A stretch of DNA of 64,000 bases from contig NC_063274.1 in the NCBI RefSeq assembly GCF_910591885.1, forward strand, positions 10,865,164 to 10,929,163, given 5' to 3'. The notes beneath the pieces were generated by a model. The model was not told where the DNA came from. It did not search any database and saw only the letters and a program-made list of their open reading frames with translations. Numbering within the stretch: position 1 is the stretch's first letter; the number at the start of each line of letters is the position of its first letter. Origin of the DNA: Bombus terrestris. Lineage: Eukaryota; Arthropoda; Insecta; Hymenoptera; Apidae. Positions 1 through 14,100 of this stretch are shown piece by piece. A program made the position numbers and the translations under genes.

Positions 1-1439
1 AGAAAGGACAGGCGTTGGGGTAGCGAGAGCGAATTGGAGTGGGTGCTGAAGAAGGATGCAAGGAACACATAGTTGGTAGACGGTATGGGAAGAGAGGACG
101 CGTGTGCTACACAGAAAATACGATGGTTCGAATCACGAGATGGCGCACCTGTAGAGGGTACGAGATAGATGAGAAACGAGGGAGAAATAGAGGCACACGG
201 TGGATGTTGTGTAGATATCCATTCGCGGCGGATGGGAAGCGAACGTAGTCAGTCTCACAGCAGAACGATCACAGGATGACGCGGCAAACGGCGAGAAACG
301 AGCGATACAGGCAGCATAGAGCGACAGAGAACTCGGCCTCCTTGCAAATCGCATCACAGATCAAACACGGCTTGTATATTAAACGTAACCTGCTATAAAG
401 CGTCCTGCCAACTGCTTATCTACTGTCCACGTTCCAGGACCGTCCCTCGATCTTAAGAACACTTACTGAGCGGTATTTTTCACGATATCCTTGCAGCAAT
501 TGACACGATGCAATCGCTGTGACATCGTTATTCGTCTGTCTCGATGAATAATAAATGATTTTAAATATGCTACCGTTTACGAGACCAGCATTGCGGACCA
601 GTACTTTCGCGACCAGATACGTTGGCTACGTTTGACATCCCGACATGTGTTACAAGGTACATATACACGCGCCGGTCCTTAGTCGCAGCCAAGGATGCAA
701 GATTGAACGCCCGCGAACGCACGCTCCAGTGGAGATCATGTGGCGAATCGCGAAGACGTTTGTACCGCGTCAGCCGCTTAAGATCTACTGGGAGACTGCG
801 ATTTGCATGCGATTCCAGAGATAAATGTATCGCTGTTGAGGCAAAGGCTTGGCAGATAACGTGGGTTTTTGAGATGTTATGGATCGATAATTCTAGGAAT
901 GTTTCGTGAGAGTTGGCTTGATCGAAATGGTTTGATAAATGTAATAACGTAGATACGCGAATTCTACGTCTTTTACGGGTTTTTACATTAAACGTTAGAT
1001 TAGCTTTGGTAAGGATAATGTTTGATATTAATCTTGACATTGTGTTTATGAGAACCTTTAGGCTATGAACGATGTTTGCTAATTTGCTAATGGCAAAAGT
1101 AACTTACCAAAAATTCCACCTCACCAAAAATTCGCACGTCACACAAATACTGCACAGAGCTAGAAAGAAGCGCCTTCGAAGGAAAGTGGATCTAATCGGT
1201 TATTTCCGATAGATCCAACACAATCATAAACTTTTAGCCAAGAATGTCGCATCTACAAATGAAACCTCATCACGTGACAGTGAACAAAAGAACACTTCGC
1301 TTCTTTTTGATTCTGCAGTACATAAACATAGGCGACAAACCGACCAAAACCTCCAAATGAGAAGCTTGAAAGTTAAACCAACAGAAGCAAACCACCCAAA
1401 ATCACCCACCAATAAATCCACAAAATAAATCCAACTCAC
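1..1439 (-). other. ANKS1 intron 10 (partial)
   Basis: Intron sequence after exon 10, running off the window. The first 350 bases and 620-900 are GC-richer. Open frames on both strands show no resemblance to SAM, PTB or any other domain. Confidence 0.75.
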
Positions 1440-2123
1440 CTGACTCAAAGGACGAATCCTTTCGTGAATCGACTTCTCGGCCTGCATTGCAGAAGGTGGC
1501 GGATGATCAGGCGTCGGTGGCTGAACATAGTGCGTTGGACTGGTGGGCAGCATCATTTGTACTCGTTTCAGGCGCTTGTCAGTTGCTTCGCGACCTTCTG
1601 GCGTAGAATGTTCGTCGATAGCGTCGCGCTTGTCGTCCAGAAGACTCTCCTGGGAAGACTTGAGCGTGAGGAACGCGTTCGACACAAACATCGGTTCCTG
1701 GACGAACGAATCGGTCTCGCTGCATGGCGATTTGTCTGCGCAAGGACTACTCTCCGGTTCATAATTCTCGAACGCGTGTCTACGTAATTTTCGTCGAGGG
1801 TTCAACGTCTTGATCGGTCTGTTCTCGTAGATGGAAGTTATGGCAACCGGTTCTACGTTAGTTTCGCGTCTTTCTTCGCCATCCGGCACGCGAGACTTCA
1901 TTTCCACGTATTGGTCCACGCTTCTGGTCACGTGACGCAATTGTTCACGGCGTTTTTGTAACTGCTCCAAGTCGATATGGCTGCGGGCGCCGCTGCGCGC
2001 CATGAATAAATACTCGTAGTTGCTCGGGCCCAGAGAACAGTCCGCTGATAAAGACATCTGGGTCTGCAAGTGCGTCGGTGAGACGGAGAGATTGCGTCTG
2101 GGTGGTTTTTTCGGTGGAGTTGG
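1440..2123 (-). CDS. ANKS1 exon 10 (linker with SH3-type and tyrosine motifs)
   Basis: A 228-codon exon starting PTPPKKPPRRNLSVSPTH, with a PxxPxK class II SH3-ligand pattern. It goes on through PSNYEYLFMARSG, a basic/heteropolymeric segment QLQKRREQLRHVTRSV, and SIYENRPIK. It ends IHERIRPLSQ at a GTGAGT donor. No SAM or PTB sequence appears, so the next exon must be left of base 1. Confidence 0.9.
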
Positions 2124-5100
2124 CTGGAATAAGATATATTCCTGCTAATTCTACGCTTGAGGATGTGTTAATATATTTCGCGCTGAGAAAATAGATTTTT
2201 CAGGAAATTTTGAACGAAAGTTAGAAAAATTTAGTAAAAGGAGACAAATGTAAAATTCTGCATATTTCAGTTTTGTTGTGTCTAATTGCCTGTTTAAATA
2301 ACGTTTATAAAAATATGTATTGGAGAATTTGATGAATTAGAGAACAGTCAGGGGATGCAGACAGCATGAATCAGACGATATTATAGAGAAATAGTAGCTA
2401 TCGTATGTGAGGAATAAATAATTAGTTAGATAAATTAAATACAAGTTTGATATATTCCAAAACAACGAAATATTAAAGCAGCTCCAAAAGAATAGTTTTT
2501 GACAACAATTTAGATATAGTAGCTACTTAAATCTTAACTGATAATATTGATAACTATATCTTAGTTGAATATAAAATATTAGCACTTAGACAACAACTGA
2601 CGCAAAATACGGAAATAAAGAATACAGTATCAATTAAGAATTAGGATTAACAACGATGAAAATGGAGCCTTTTCCATCTATAAAAACACTTCAATGTTAA
2701 GAGAAGTTTGACTACTAACAAACGTTCGCATATCTTTTGAAAGTAATATTCGATCGGCATTTTTTTTCACGAAGTAACCTCGTTCGAAGGAAAAATGTGT
2801 AGCCAGCGTCAAGCTGTCATGCCGGGCCAATTAACTTGCGATCAATTTGTCCACGTTAACGAACTGTAAGACGCAGAGATGATTCATTGCCGGTTCTTCG
2901 CGCAGTAAAAAAAGCTTCAATCTCGAACAAGTGGGAAAAAATAGGGAAGAAGGATGCTTGAGAAAAAAACAATTCACTGTACAAATTGAGATTCTGCTAA
3001 TAACATTGAAATTAACAATCGACCGGTATTTAAAGAAAGGGAAGGAGAACAAGAAAATGTCAATATGAAACTTATAAAAATTCCAAATACGATACAATTT
3101 TATAATACGACATGGCAATGTAAACATAAGAAATTGATATTGATTTACATAATTTTTAAATCTACGTAAGTTAATGTTAATACCATTACGTATAGTACAA
3201 CAACAATTTTATTATAAAATTATTTGTACAGGATATAATCAAAATAAGCGACATTGATATCGTGTTCTACTAAAGATAAGTTCATTCTTCCTTCTCCAAA
3301 CAATTATTCTTTTTTTAGTTAGAAATAAGTAATTGTAGTATTTGAGATAGAATAATAACGTATATTACGATAAATTAATCTCTGCCTGAAAGTTCGATAG
3401 GCAAAGAATTCTCATATTTATTCTTATGAAGCTTATATCTCTAAACTAACAAGTTCTTTCCCTTTTCAAACAAAATACTGTCCCTTGACTATCACGTAAC
3501 ACAAAAATCAGAAAACCAACGGAAATAGACTTATCATATTTTTTCTCCTATAATCTTCAGACGTGATCGCTACTCTTACGAAATTCCAATGCAAACAACA
3601 AAATTTCTTATATCTGAGGAAGAATCTCTTTCCTAAATATATGTTACAGTTCTTTTTCTTAAACTATTCAGTATCTTCTAGGTTCTTTAACAAAGATTAA
3701 GATTTGCACATAAAAATTAAAGAATCACAGCAAAGTTAAAAACAAAATACAATACCAAAGTTCAATATCACCTACTTTACTTACATCTTGTATATATATT
3801 ATCAAGAATAATAATATATACCAATAATATCACCAAAAATGAATGTAAAAATGTTATTAAATACTTCATACATTTCCTTATCAAAGGCACGATACGTCGG
3901 ATCAGTTACTAGAGTGAAAGATTTCGCTTCGAACGAGTATACTTTTTGCGACATCGTACAACTCCTCACCGAGTCATAGACGAGATGTCGAGACGAAAAG
4001 GGGAATCGGGGTATTCTTACCGAGACTTTACTGTTGGAGGCGGGGCTGTGAAGAGAACTGGACAAGGGTGCCATTGGCAAGTAAATCCCGGCAGCGCTGG
4101 AATCGTTGGGCAAACAACGCCGGTCCCGTGGGCTCGGTCCACCGACGCTCGAGGACGAGGAAACGCTCAATTGATCCGACTCCCTGCCACCCCCGTATCC
4201 CGTGGGTAATGTCAAGGACAGATCCTCCGACACGAAGCTACCCTCCATTGTTCCACGAGGTACCGGCGGCGTTTGGTACAATCCGTTGTCAGAACCCCTG
4301 CGCAACCAAACTCAACGTCTCAGCGGGACCAACTCACCATTAACTTGGAATTGCTAATGGTTTACTTCATCGAACAAATTCACTTTTTGTTTTTTAATTT
4401 GTTTCGTTCTTTGTTTGTTCGTTTGTGTATGACAAAGTAGATTAGGATAAATATCATGCAGTAGCGCTTTGGACGATTGACACTGTAATATGTTATGGTT
4501 TTAAAGGACTGCTCTTTGGATTATGAAATATTTAACGATGAAGATTTTGTTTAATTTCTCGATGATAGAAGATGATTGTTATGATTCTTGTTGTATGGTG
4601 CAGTTTGATTAGATACAATTGAAAACAGCATTATTTATATGTTAATTCGTTTGGAAATTATTCTACCCTTTAACGATTTACGCGTGAACATGTTTTTACC
4701 GATGCTTTGAACTTTATATTTAATATGAAATTCAAATATTAAACTAAATTAATTATATTTAAAATCAAACAGCAAATAATCCAGAAAATACACATAACGC
4801 TGTAAAATTACGAAAAACCCATCACCGTGAGATCAATTTCCAAGCAAACATACAATTCGTCTAGCACTTTCCGCAACAACTTTTGCAAGATTTTCCAATT
4901 CCAATTTTCCCTATACTTTGCCTATTTACGCGTCACAAATATCCAATATGAATTACAAAAACGCAACAGGTTGCAGCGTCGTAAAATTCACCGCAGTGTA
5001 TCTTCGACAGACAATCGAATAGAGAATCGATTTCAGTGCAGGAGAATCGAAAGCGCTAGCATTGTGCTGGAGAACGTTTGCATGTCATTACCGTGTGATG

Positions 5101-8100
5101 TCGCGCTGTGCTATTGGTATTCTGTCGGTGATAGTGTTTTGTGGTTTGTCGTCGGGAGTTTGATCGGAACTTTCGAGAGTATTTATCGAGTTCAGAGTGT
5201 CGGACATGGACATAAAGACGCTGTCGAAGACGGAACTGGGGTCGGAGTCCTCTGTCTGCTGGAGGGTCCTCCGTACTCCGTTCACAGGTTCCCCATATTC
5301 CTCGTTTTCACTGAAATTTCGCAATCCATCCGGTATCGTAAGATTTGAACGCAGTTTACAACGACTCCACTATCGTAGCATACTGAAAAGCGAAGCAGTG
5401 CAGCCGGCGTTCCACCGATCAAGCGAATACACAGCAGAACAGCCATTTTAAGAATACATCGCTTTCGAGTTTTTATTCTTTCGAACTGTACGTTATTAGT
5501 TTTATCGTTGTATATTTCTTTACTTGAAGATTGTAATTAAATATAGGAAGTTTTTTATTGTTTTTATCTTTTTAAATTTAATATTACGATTGAATGTTTA
5601 GTACGTACATTAAAGATAACTTGATGGGCTAGTTGAGATAATTGTAAAATATTGCTGTATTAAATAGTTAATATATCGTTATTTAAATAGTTCATATGTT
5701 TCAAATAGCTAAATCACTATACAACGATTCAATTAATTCTTTGTTATGTTCTGAAAAAGATGTACCACACGTTTGAAGGTTTTAATTGTGATTCAAGTTC
5801 TTCGGTTGAGTTGAATGGATGTTTGACCAAAAAAAGGCTGAGATCTACTTGTGCCATTCATAAATCGCTAATAGCGCCAAACATTCCCATCAATGACATT
5901 TATCTTCCTAGTTAACATCTTTTTAAAAACACGTCTTCGATACGAATACGACACGCCACTTTTTCTCCATCTTTAGTTTTCTCAAAGAAACTATGCTATC
6001 GAAGAATCGCCCAGGAAACCTTCGTTACGGCGATCTTCCACAATTAAGCGTACTAGACGCGAAGAGGCGCGGATACAATGGCCAGTGCTCGTTCATTGGT
6101 CAAACTAACGAATGGCACACGACTCCGAGTATCATCATCTTTCCTCTCGACAATGCGTAAGTTGAAGCGGAGACGTCCGCGGGCGAGTGTCGACTTTTTA
6201 ATGAGGCCACGTAGGCGAGGTCGGAGGCGAGCAGAGAAACGAGAAAGAGAGAAGCAGGAGGACCACACCGGCGTGGCGCGCCGCTAGGCAGAACAGGGGA
6301 ACAGAGGAGTGGAAGCAAGCGAAGCCAGAGGTGAATGAAGAGCCGGCGAACCGCGGTTGGAGGCCATGCCCATAGGACGAGGGAGAGAGCAATGGTTATT
6401 AGTTTTATGCTGAGACGGGCTAACATTTACATTGTTTAACGTGATGGATTCATCTCGAGGCGGCCGAGCCACGGCTGCCGACGTCAAACATTGACGGTGG
6501 AGGTGCGGAAAGCTCTGGTACCGCTCGTTTTCCCCTTGCTCCTCTTCTCGTCTTTCGTTTCTCCACTCGCCGTCTCCCTTTTTCCCTCTGACAGTTTCTC
6601 GGTCGACCTCGGTCCTCTTTCTCTGCCTAGTCAGGCCAACCGCGTTTAGCAGCTGCCAGTAGCACCAACAGAGAGAGGAGAGAGGAGAGAGAGAGAGAGA
6701 GAGAGCAGAAGAGAAAGAAAGTGGGAACGAGAGTACCAATGGGGTATACGGCGGGGGTGACCCAGGGGTGAACGAGGCGGTCGGACTCACCATCGCCTGC
6801 CTACATCAGGAAAATTAAACCAAGCCAAGCGGTGCTTAACGCGCTGGGGCTACACGCGGCCGCGCCACCTCCTCCAACCTCTTCTCCTCCACCTCTACTT
6901 TCAGCTTCCCTTTTCGGTCCGAGAACCTTTCCTCCTCTGCTCTCCTACCCCATCCAACGTCCTCTCTTCCTGACCACCCTCACAACCTAACCCTCTCCTC
7001 CCCTTCTCGTATGCCTGTGCTCGGTGCAACCAGCATCGGTACTAAAACGATACCAGCGACGCCGCTAACCATCATCCGAGCACTCGCTGCTCGCCACTCG
7101 TTCATTCACTCCGTGTGCCCAGGTCCACGTCTATGCTTTTGTTTACACGACATCTCCTATATTAAAGCAGCCACGGCTATGCGCCCATCTATACTAAATA
7201 TCCGCCCTTTTTAGAAAATATTACCGGGGCCTCTCCGCTCTTATCCGATGCACCGACGCGATATTCTTTTCTCTCTCCCCGACCAAGATGACGCCTGATG
7301 AACACAAATACTCGGGGAACAGGTAGAGCTCAGTAGAATTGTTCTTTTCCTCCGGGTTCTTTTCTTTCTTTTTTCTGTTTGTTTGTTGGGTTGTTTCTTT
7401 TCTTTTCTAGGCTGCTTTTCCTCGCTGGAAGAGATCGTTGCATGGAACGCAAAATGCGAATAGCGTGTACCGATGCGTTCTTGTCGGAGATGGCGATGGC
7501 TCGTCACGATCGAACAAACCGGTGTTTCGCATCAGTGGAACGGATCTCGGTTGGTTATTGTTAGTCATCTCTTTTTGTCGGAATGAATATTCGCGAGATA
7601 AGTTGCGTTTGTTTATCGTTTTCTTGTTGTAGTTATCTTGAAAATGATAATTTTACCAGGAAGTCTATCATTGAGTCAAATGAAATTGTTCAGTGAAATT
7701 TTCGACGTTTTCCCTATAGTTCTTATTCGTTTGAAATTAAAACAATTATAAAGTACAATAAAGTATAAAATATTCTATCTAACGATCTGATATAATATAA
7801 ACCTTGAAAATTGCGATATTATCAAGTCTTCTTTAAATCTCCTTATGCACATCTCAATTTCTTCTCTTTACATTCTCCGAACCCGCGAATCGCTTAAATG
7901 TCCTTAACTATAAATCAACACGACGACTCGTTCCATTGGCAATGCTTATCGTAGCTTGAAGCGCAGAGCGCAGTAACGCATAACATGTAGAGTCACAAGA
8001 AAGTTTTACGATCGTAGAAGGGTCAGGAAAAAAAAATGAAACATCGAAAGCGACGACAGGCACGAATCAGTGTGAAAATAGGGGAAAAAAGATTGGATAC

Positions 8101-11100
8101 TCACAAAGACATAACGGAAGTGCCGGAAACGCGGCGATCGTCGTCTCGAGGCTTATGATAGAACTGCCATTGAGTGGGCGATGTCCCTTCCGCCGGAGAA
8201 AGATCATCCCCTGGGCGAACGTTTTCGTAAGGGCTACCCAATGAATCGTTCCCCTGGACCGGAATGGGTGGCAAGTTCTCGCTGTCTGCGTCGCTTTCCA
8301 CACCAGAGGAAGACCTGTGCCCTGTTCCCAAAGTTTCATCAGTGAATTTTATTCATTTTACAGTACGCTTTAGTTAAAACTTTATGAGTTACAGAAACGA
8401 TTTACTAATGAGTCAAAATAACCCAACTAATCTTTGTTATACGCTAATAAATAATTTTCGTATAATATCTAATTTTATATTGCAAACTAGCCAACAGTCC
8501 TTATATCAAATTGACAAATATGTATGTAATACGGACCACTTGAATCATTTCGTCCAATTCATCGTAATTTGTCCAACCTATATTCACATCCTTTTACGTC
8601 GCCAATATTTACAATACAATTTCGCTATCAATACGCAATTAAGAACCATCGCTTTAATCATTAACCAAACACAACGCGAATTACCGCTTAACAAACAATC
8701 GTCGATCAACGATACAAAATCAAACTGGAATCGCGGATATTGCAAACAGAACAATATCAAACTTTCATCAGAGGATCATCGTTAACAAGATTTAACGTGC
8801 TATCGCGTTAAATCTTGTCACACGAAGTTCGATCATGCAAATATTTTGAAAATCGACGGGAACAGGCTTATCGGAGCCAGTTTATCGCTGCCTACTTGTA
8901 AGCAATGATTGACAACGGCAAGAAAAAACACTTTTTTTCTCCCGAGACATGTCTCGTTAATTGCACAGCTCGTTTACTCGGGATATCGCGTCGAGGCGGG
9001 AGAAAAAAAACCAGCGTCGCAGCGGATACGCACTTTTTATCACCGCGGTGATGTCCTGAGTGACGTGTGGTGGGAACTGTCCCAGAAGATCGAGCACCGT
9101 GTTCTGTCGCGAGTCCCGGATGCCCAGGTCTACACCTCGGTCCAGAAGCGCTCGCACGACTTCCATCTTGCCGCATAGCGCCGCCTCGTGCATCGCGGTC
9201 CCAGCGGACGTCCTCGTGTTTACGTCCACGCCTGCTGCCAACAACACTTCCACCACAGCTCTGAAAACAACATTTAGGTACTTTTTTTTATCTCTAGGCT
9301 CAATTACAGTCTGTTTTTGTAAAAGAATCAAATTGGTAGATGACTGTTTTCTTGGAATGAAATATGAAAAAAATGATCAAAGTTTGTGAGCATCGTAGAT
9401 AAATGTAATTGTACAACATGATATAAGAATGGATATAACGTATTTATTTCCCTTCCATAAGCCACATAAGAGATATTCAAATAAATGATAAAATAATAAT
9501 GTGCATCTCTAATCTGCATCAAACTCTGGAAAACCTAATTGAATTAATCTATTTCTATTTCGACCTTCGTTTCCATTAAGAATGAATCAATATGCATGCC
9601 ACAAATTTGAGATTTACTGTCGTATAAATGAATCGACTCTATCTTATTTCAATAAACTCTCCAGAAATATTATCGATCTCCTCATCCATTAATCATACAC
9701 GAGCCAATGGCACGCTCCTCCATAAACGTCATTCCGTTAATAGCTTAAACCTTTCACGCAGAACCTCCCCTAAAATTAACAAACCAAATTAGTAGAAGCT
9801 ATCCTCGAATTCCCTTTAGCCGCGAATATATCATCGGCCGTTGAAATGTACCGAAGCGGAACCGGATGGAAACCGGTGATCGAGGAACGGTTCTCGAGGG
9901 CAGAGAGAGGATCCGTGGCTCCGCGGATCACTGGCGTCAGCTGAAAGTGGCCCGCTTGCACGCATTTCCCATTTCGACGCGATACCAGCAGCAGCGTGTA
10001 GCACGAAACCCAGATTTCGTTTTGTATCTGTCGGCTGGTGTGCACCGACTGCAGTGACCGCAGCCATCCGTCGCATATAGGATTCGTGGCTGGGAATCGG
10101 ATTCACGTGCACCTATGTTGTTATTACCGTGCCATAGGGGTATTTGTATACTGGCTTACCAAGAGCACCGATATTGAATCCGATAATAGACATTACTCCC
10201 AGCCCCCGGAATCCCTCCCTCGTCCCTTCCACACCGAAAACCTCCCCCTGGTTGTGTTTCTCTTTCGCCTACACACGTCCTCTCCCTTTTGGTCCCGCTA
10301 TGGGCTCTGGCTCTGTCTATCGCCGCCCACGCATCCAACAGATCCGCCAAATATCGCGGCGGGGCGCGTGAAACGCGTGCGTGAACGCAATCATCGCAGT
10401 GTGCATCGAGTACACAAGCGAATCCTGGCCTACGTTTCGACGTGACCGGCTAGCTACGTGTGTACACTTTGGTCTTGCGCGCGTACACAACGCCGAGAAC
10501 GAGCGTACACGATCGAGTTCCGCACACCGGGATACCGTAGTTTCGCGCCTGTCCAAACAGTCAAAATGCCGGTACACACACCCGAGGACCCGGTATGCTG
10601 TTTGACCGTGGAGATTGTTCACCGGAGACCAGCCAGATTTTCCAACCTAATCAGCGCGACGAGATCCGATCGAATCGCGTGAAACTTTATTCGGGGTACT
10701 GACACGGGAACGTGGCTGTGGAGCTAGCTGGTTCTTCTCAGTCAGATGAATTTCGTTTTGATGAATTTGGTATTTGGAGTTAAGTAATATTGTAGATTAG
10801 GTAATATTGTAGTTTTTAGACTTTAATTCGATAAATAGGGAATTCTCGCAAGTTAATGTTTGCAAGTGAATATTCTTGGTATTTCACGTAGGTGATATAA
10901 TGAAGGGTAAGAATAAGAAATAAAGCGACAAAGTGGTTGGAAAGAAAAAGTACAATATTATATTACACATAATATAATAAAGTACGATACTTCGATATCA
11001 CTTGGAAATTGAAAGAATATTTTAGGTCGCGTAGCGTAAGATAATAGATCCATTCGTTCGTTAAAGGGACCTGGAGTAACTAACTCGACCAATCATTGTA

Positions 11101-14100
11101 AACATCGATTAAATAACAATTTTACACTAACAAAGGAGTCGCAGGTTACTTAAATTCAAGCAACTCGACCAATCTGCACGAGACTTAGCAACAACTTATC
11201 ATAAAATGACTTTTCAGCTAAAATACTTTTATTTAAATTATGCATAGCAAAATTATTTTTTCTTTTTTTTAAATATTTATTGTGGAAAATTAAAACAAAT
11301 GAAATATTATTTTCGCTGGTATGATAAATTTACGCTCAGCTTCTCTTACATACAGGGTGTATAATTGTATATGAATAAATATTCAAAACGTGGACATGAA
11401 AAGCGGGAGAAGAAACATTTATCTAATGGTAGTCAGGGCGACGTCACGTCTACCTAGTGACAGCTGATGACCGCTCGCGCCAGCGAAGTCACGCATACGT
11501 GACAACGTTAAAATGTTAAATAGTGGAATACACTTGAACGCGGTGTCTCGTTGACACACGATCGCGGCACTTGGAGTGCGTGAATAGTCGCGTGAACACC
11601 ACGCGTGTACGTACACACGAACACTCGTTGTGAAACTGTACACCGCGTGCGACTCGCGAGCGCGTGCCACGCGCGCTGTATACACTATGGTGTATTTATC
11701 ACGCGGCTGTATTCCACTATGGCAAGTGCGATCAGGAACAGAATATCAAGGGACGTGTGAACAACGCATATTGCTCGGTTTTGGCAAACTGTTTACGTAA
11801 ATGAGATTTTGTAGGGAAACTTTCGAAACAAAGTACAATAGACGATAGAAAGAAGGTGTTGGAATTTTCAAGATATCGTGTTCATTTCTTTTTATTATTT
11901 TTTATTTTTGAGAAATATGCGTCATACGGTTTCAATAATTGGTAGTATGCTAGTATTAATTATCTTTTTATGTTTTGAGGAAGAAAATTAATACAGTTAT
12001 AACTTTAGTTACAAATTAATATATTCTTCCTTCTAAGAAAGTTAAAATTAATAAAATTCTAGTAGCCTCAACACGCAGTCAACAGAAGTTTATCGATTGC
12101 AGTATTTCAAACAAAAATTCCTATTATTCCATAGTTACGAAGGAGATCAACATTTCATATAAACTGATCATTTGATGTAAAATGTAAGCTGATCATTTAA
12201 CATATATTTTATAGTTCGTTTATCTGACGTATTTAATCAGAAACGGTATCACTGTAGCTGGTAATATTCTGTGAACGTGTTAAAGTAATTATATAATAAC
12301 ATGTTCTAAAACATAACATAACATAATAACAAGTCTATAAAATTTCTCATAACTTTGACTAATCTGATAAGTAATTGTATCGTTAAGTCCAAGCGATTTC
12401 ATTAATCCAAATAAGACCTTAAAATTAATATACAGAATAATATATATCTTTAGAAACCTGTCATGTGCTTTCCATGAAAATACGGCCAATAAAGTTCGTC
12501 TAACCAATCATTCGATATATACATATTTCGGTTTCGATATCGCGGAATCTGGATGGACAACAGGAGTCGAGAATGGCTAGAGGGGCACAGATTGAGCGGT
12601 TTCCACCAGAGAATGGGGGAAAGGGTAGAAAAGAGGAGGATGGCGCATCGCTAGCGACGGAAAATGCATTCATCGGACTGTGTATCGCGACGCGATCGCA
12701 TTATAAGCGGCTAGCGCCAGTTAAAGCGATTACCGGCAGCAAGGCTGCATAGAAAAACCGACGTTATACCCGATTACAATATGACTGCCGTTTCGCGGCG
12801 ATTCACGATCGGCGAACGAACGATTTTCGATCGAGCCACGCGTGCACCCGTACCCAGCCGTTCCATCCTACGCTCGTCCAACAACGTCGATTATTTTAAA
12901 GGCTTACCAGCCGGATTATGGACGTGACGCCGCTATGTTAAATGAGAATGAATTGGCCGAGCAAAGCGTTAAATACCATTCCCTTCCCCGCTCTTGCAGT
13001 CCTCTGTTTCCCGATGCTGGAAACGAACGATGCGACAATGGTTCTTTGGTTGTTTGAGGGGCTTGAAGACGAAGGTGTGTTTTGAAACGATTTAAAGAAA
13101 TTGTAGAGAGAAATCGTGTTGATTGTAAGAGGTTTTGCTGTGACTGTTTGCAGCCGGTGATACATATTGAGAAGTAAAATTCTAGAAAGTAAAATTGTGG
13201 ATGAAGGATGGAAGGGGATAGAAAGGTGTTTCAACTTTCTAGTTCAATATGAAATAAACAACATGATTAAATAATTAAAAATGAAGTGACTCGTGTCAAG
13301 ATACATGTAAAACATGATACATAATTTCTGAAATACACAGTATTATTTAAGAACTATAATATTATTCTTCGCTTCAAAAACCTTTTTACCTCAAATCCAT
13401 CTGAACGCAATATTAAAAATACGTAAATATTCAGAGAAATATGTAAAAAAAAAAATAACGTTCACACTTCAATTTTTTTGTAATTTTTTACCGATTACTA
13501 CCATGTCAATTTTACACAAATATTTCCCTTGATACCTCCACCAAACGTTATTTACAACTGCTTGGATATTTTAAATCAACGAACGGTTCGCCGACAGACT
13601 GGAAATAATAAACCAGGCGCATCGCATCCAGCTCTTCGAAATATAACGCGAAATATAACAAGAAAAAAAAAATTATATATATTTATATATGTATACTATA
13701 AATGAATGTATATGGTTTAACATACGTGCAAATAGCCAGAATTCGAAGAATTGTTTCGAGCCTGTGCCGAAATTCATTTTCGTTATTTAATTGTACAACA
13801 TCGGTGTAACCGATTATCCGGTTAATCTTGCATCATCCGATTGAACGATTCAATTAATCAAATAACGAAGGCTCGTGCTTACAATATCGTTTATTTAACT
13901 CAACATTTTTGCCGTGCGAAGCAACAATCACCAATTATTTGTGTAAATGCTAGTAAATCGATCGGACGTTGGCATGGGAAGCTCTCTCGTCGAATATTTC
14001 GGCGACTATTTTTCTTTATAGCGGCCGCCATTGTACGCCATTGCGAAATATAACGCGAATCCTCCGGTCTCGTTCGCGGAACCACGTTTCACCGTCACAC

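Noticed and set aside
570..1040. 156-codon minus-strand frame as a further ANKS1 exon
   Set aside because: No SAM or PTB similarity, and no acceptor that joins exon 10 in phase with a sensible product.
4827..5348. 173-codon plus-strand frame
   Set aside because: It is antisense to ANKS1 exon 8, whose minus-strand reading fits the gene's phase and splice sites.
6284..6793. 169-codon minus-strand frame in ANKS1 intron 7
   Set aside because: Ser/Leu/Pro-rich reading of a GA/CT-rich block; the phase of exons 7 and 8 is satisfied without it.
8322..9331. Extension of ANKS1 exon 6 or 7 frames into the intron
   Set aside because: The open frame beyond 9034 becomes Phe/Ser-rich and loses ankyrin features, and the GTGCGT donor gives the exact phase needed by exon 7.
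11353..11370. ACAGGGTGT motif (also ACAGGGTGGCCA near 33800) as transposon ends
   Set aside because: Each stands alone; no inverted partner, target duplication or transposase frame was found.
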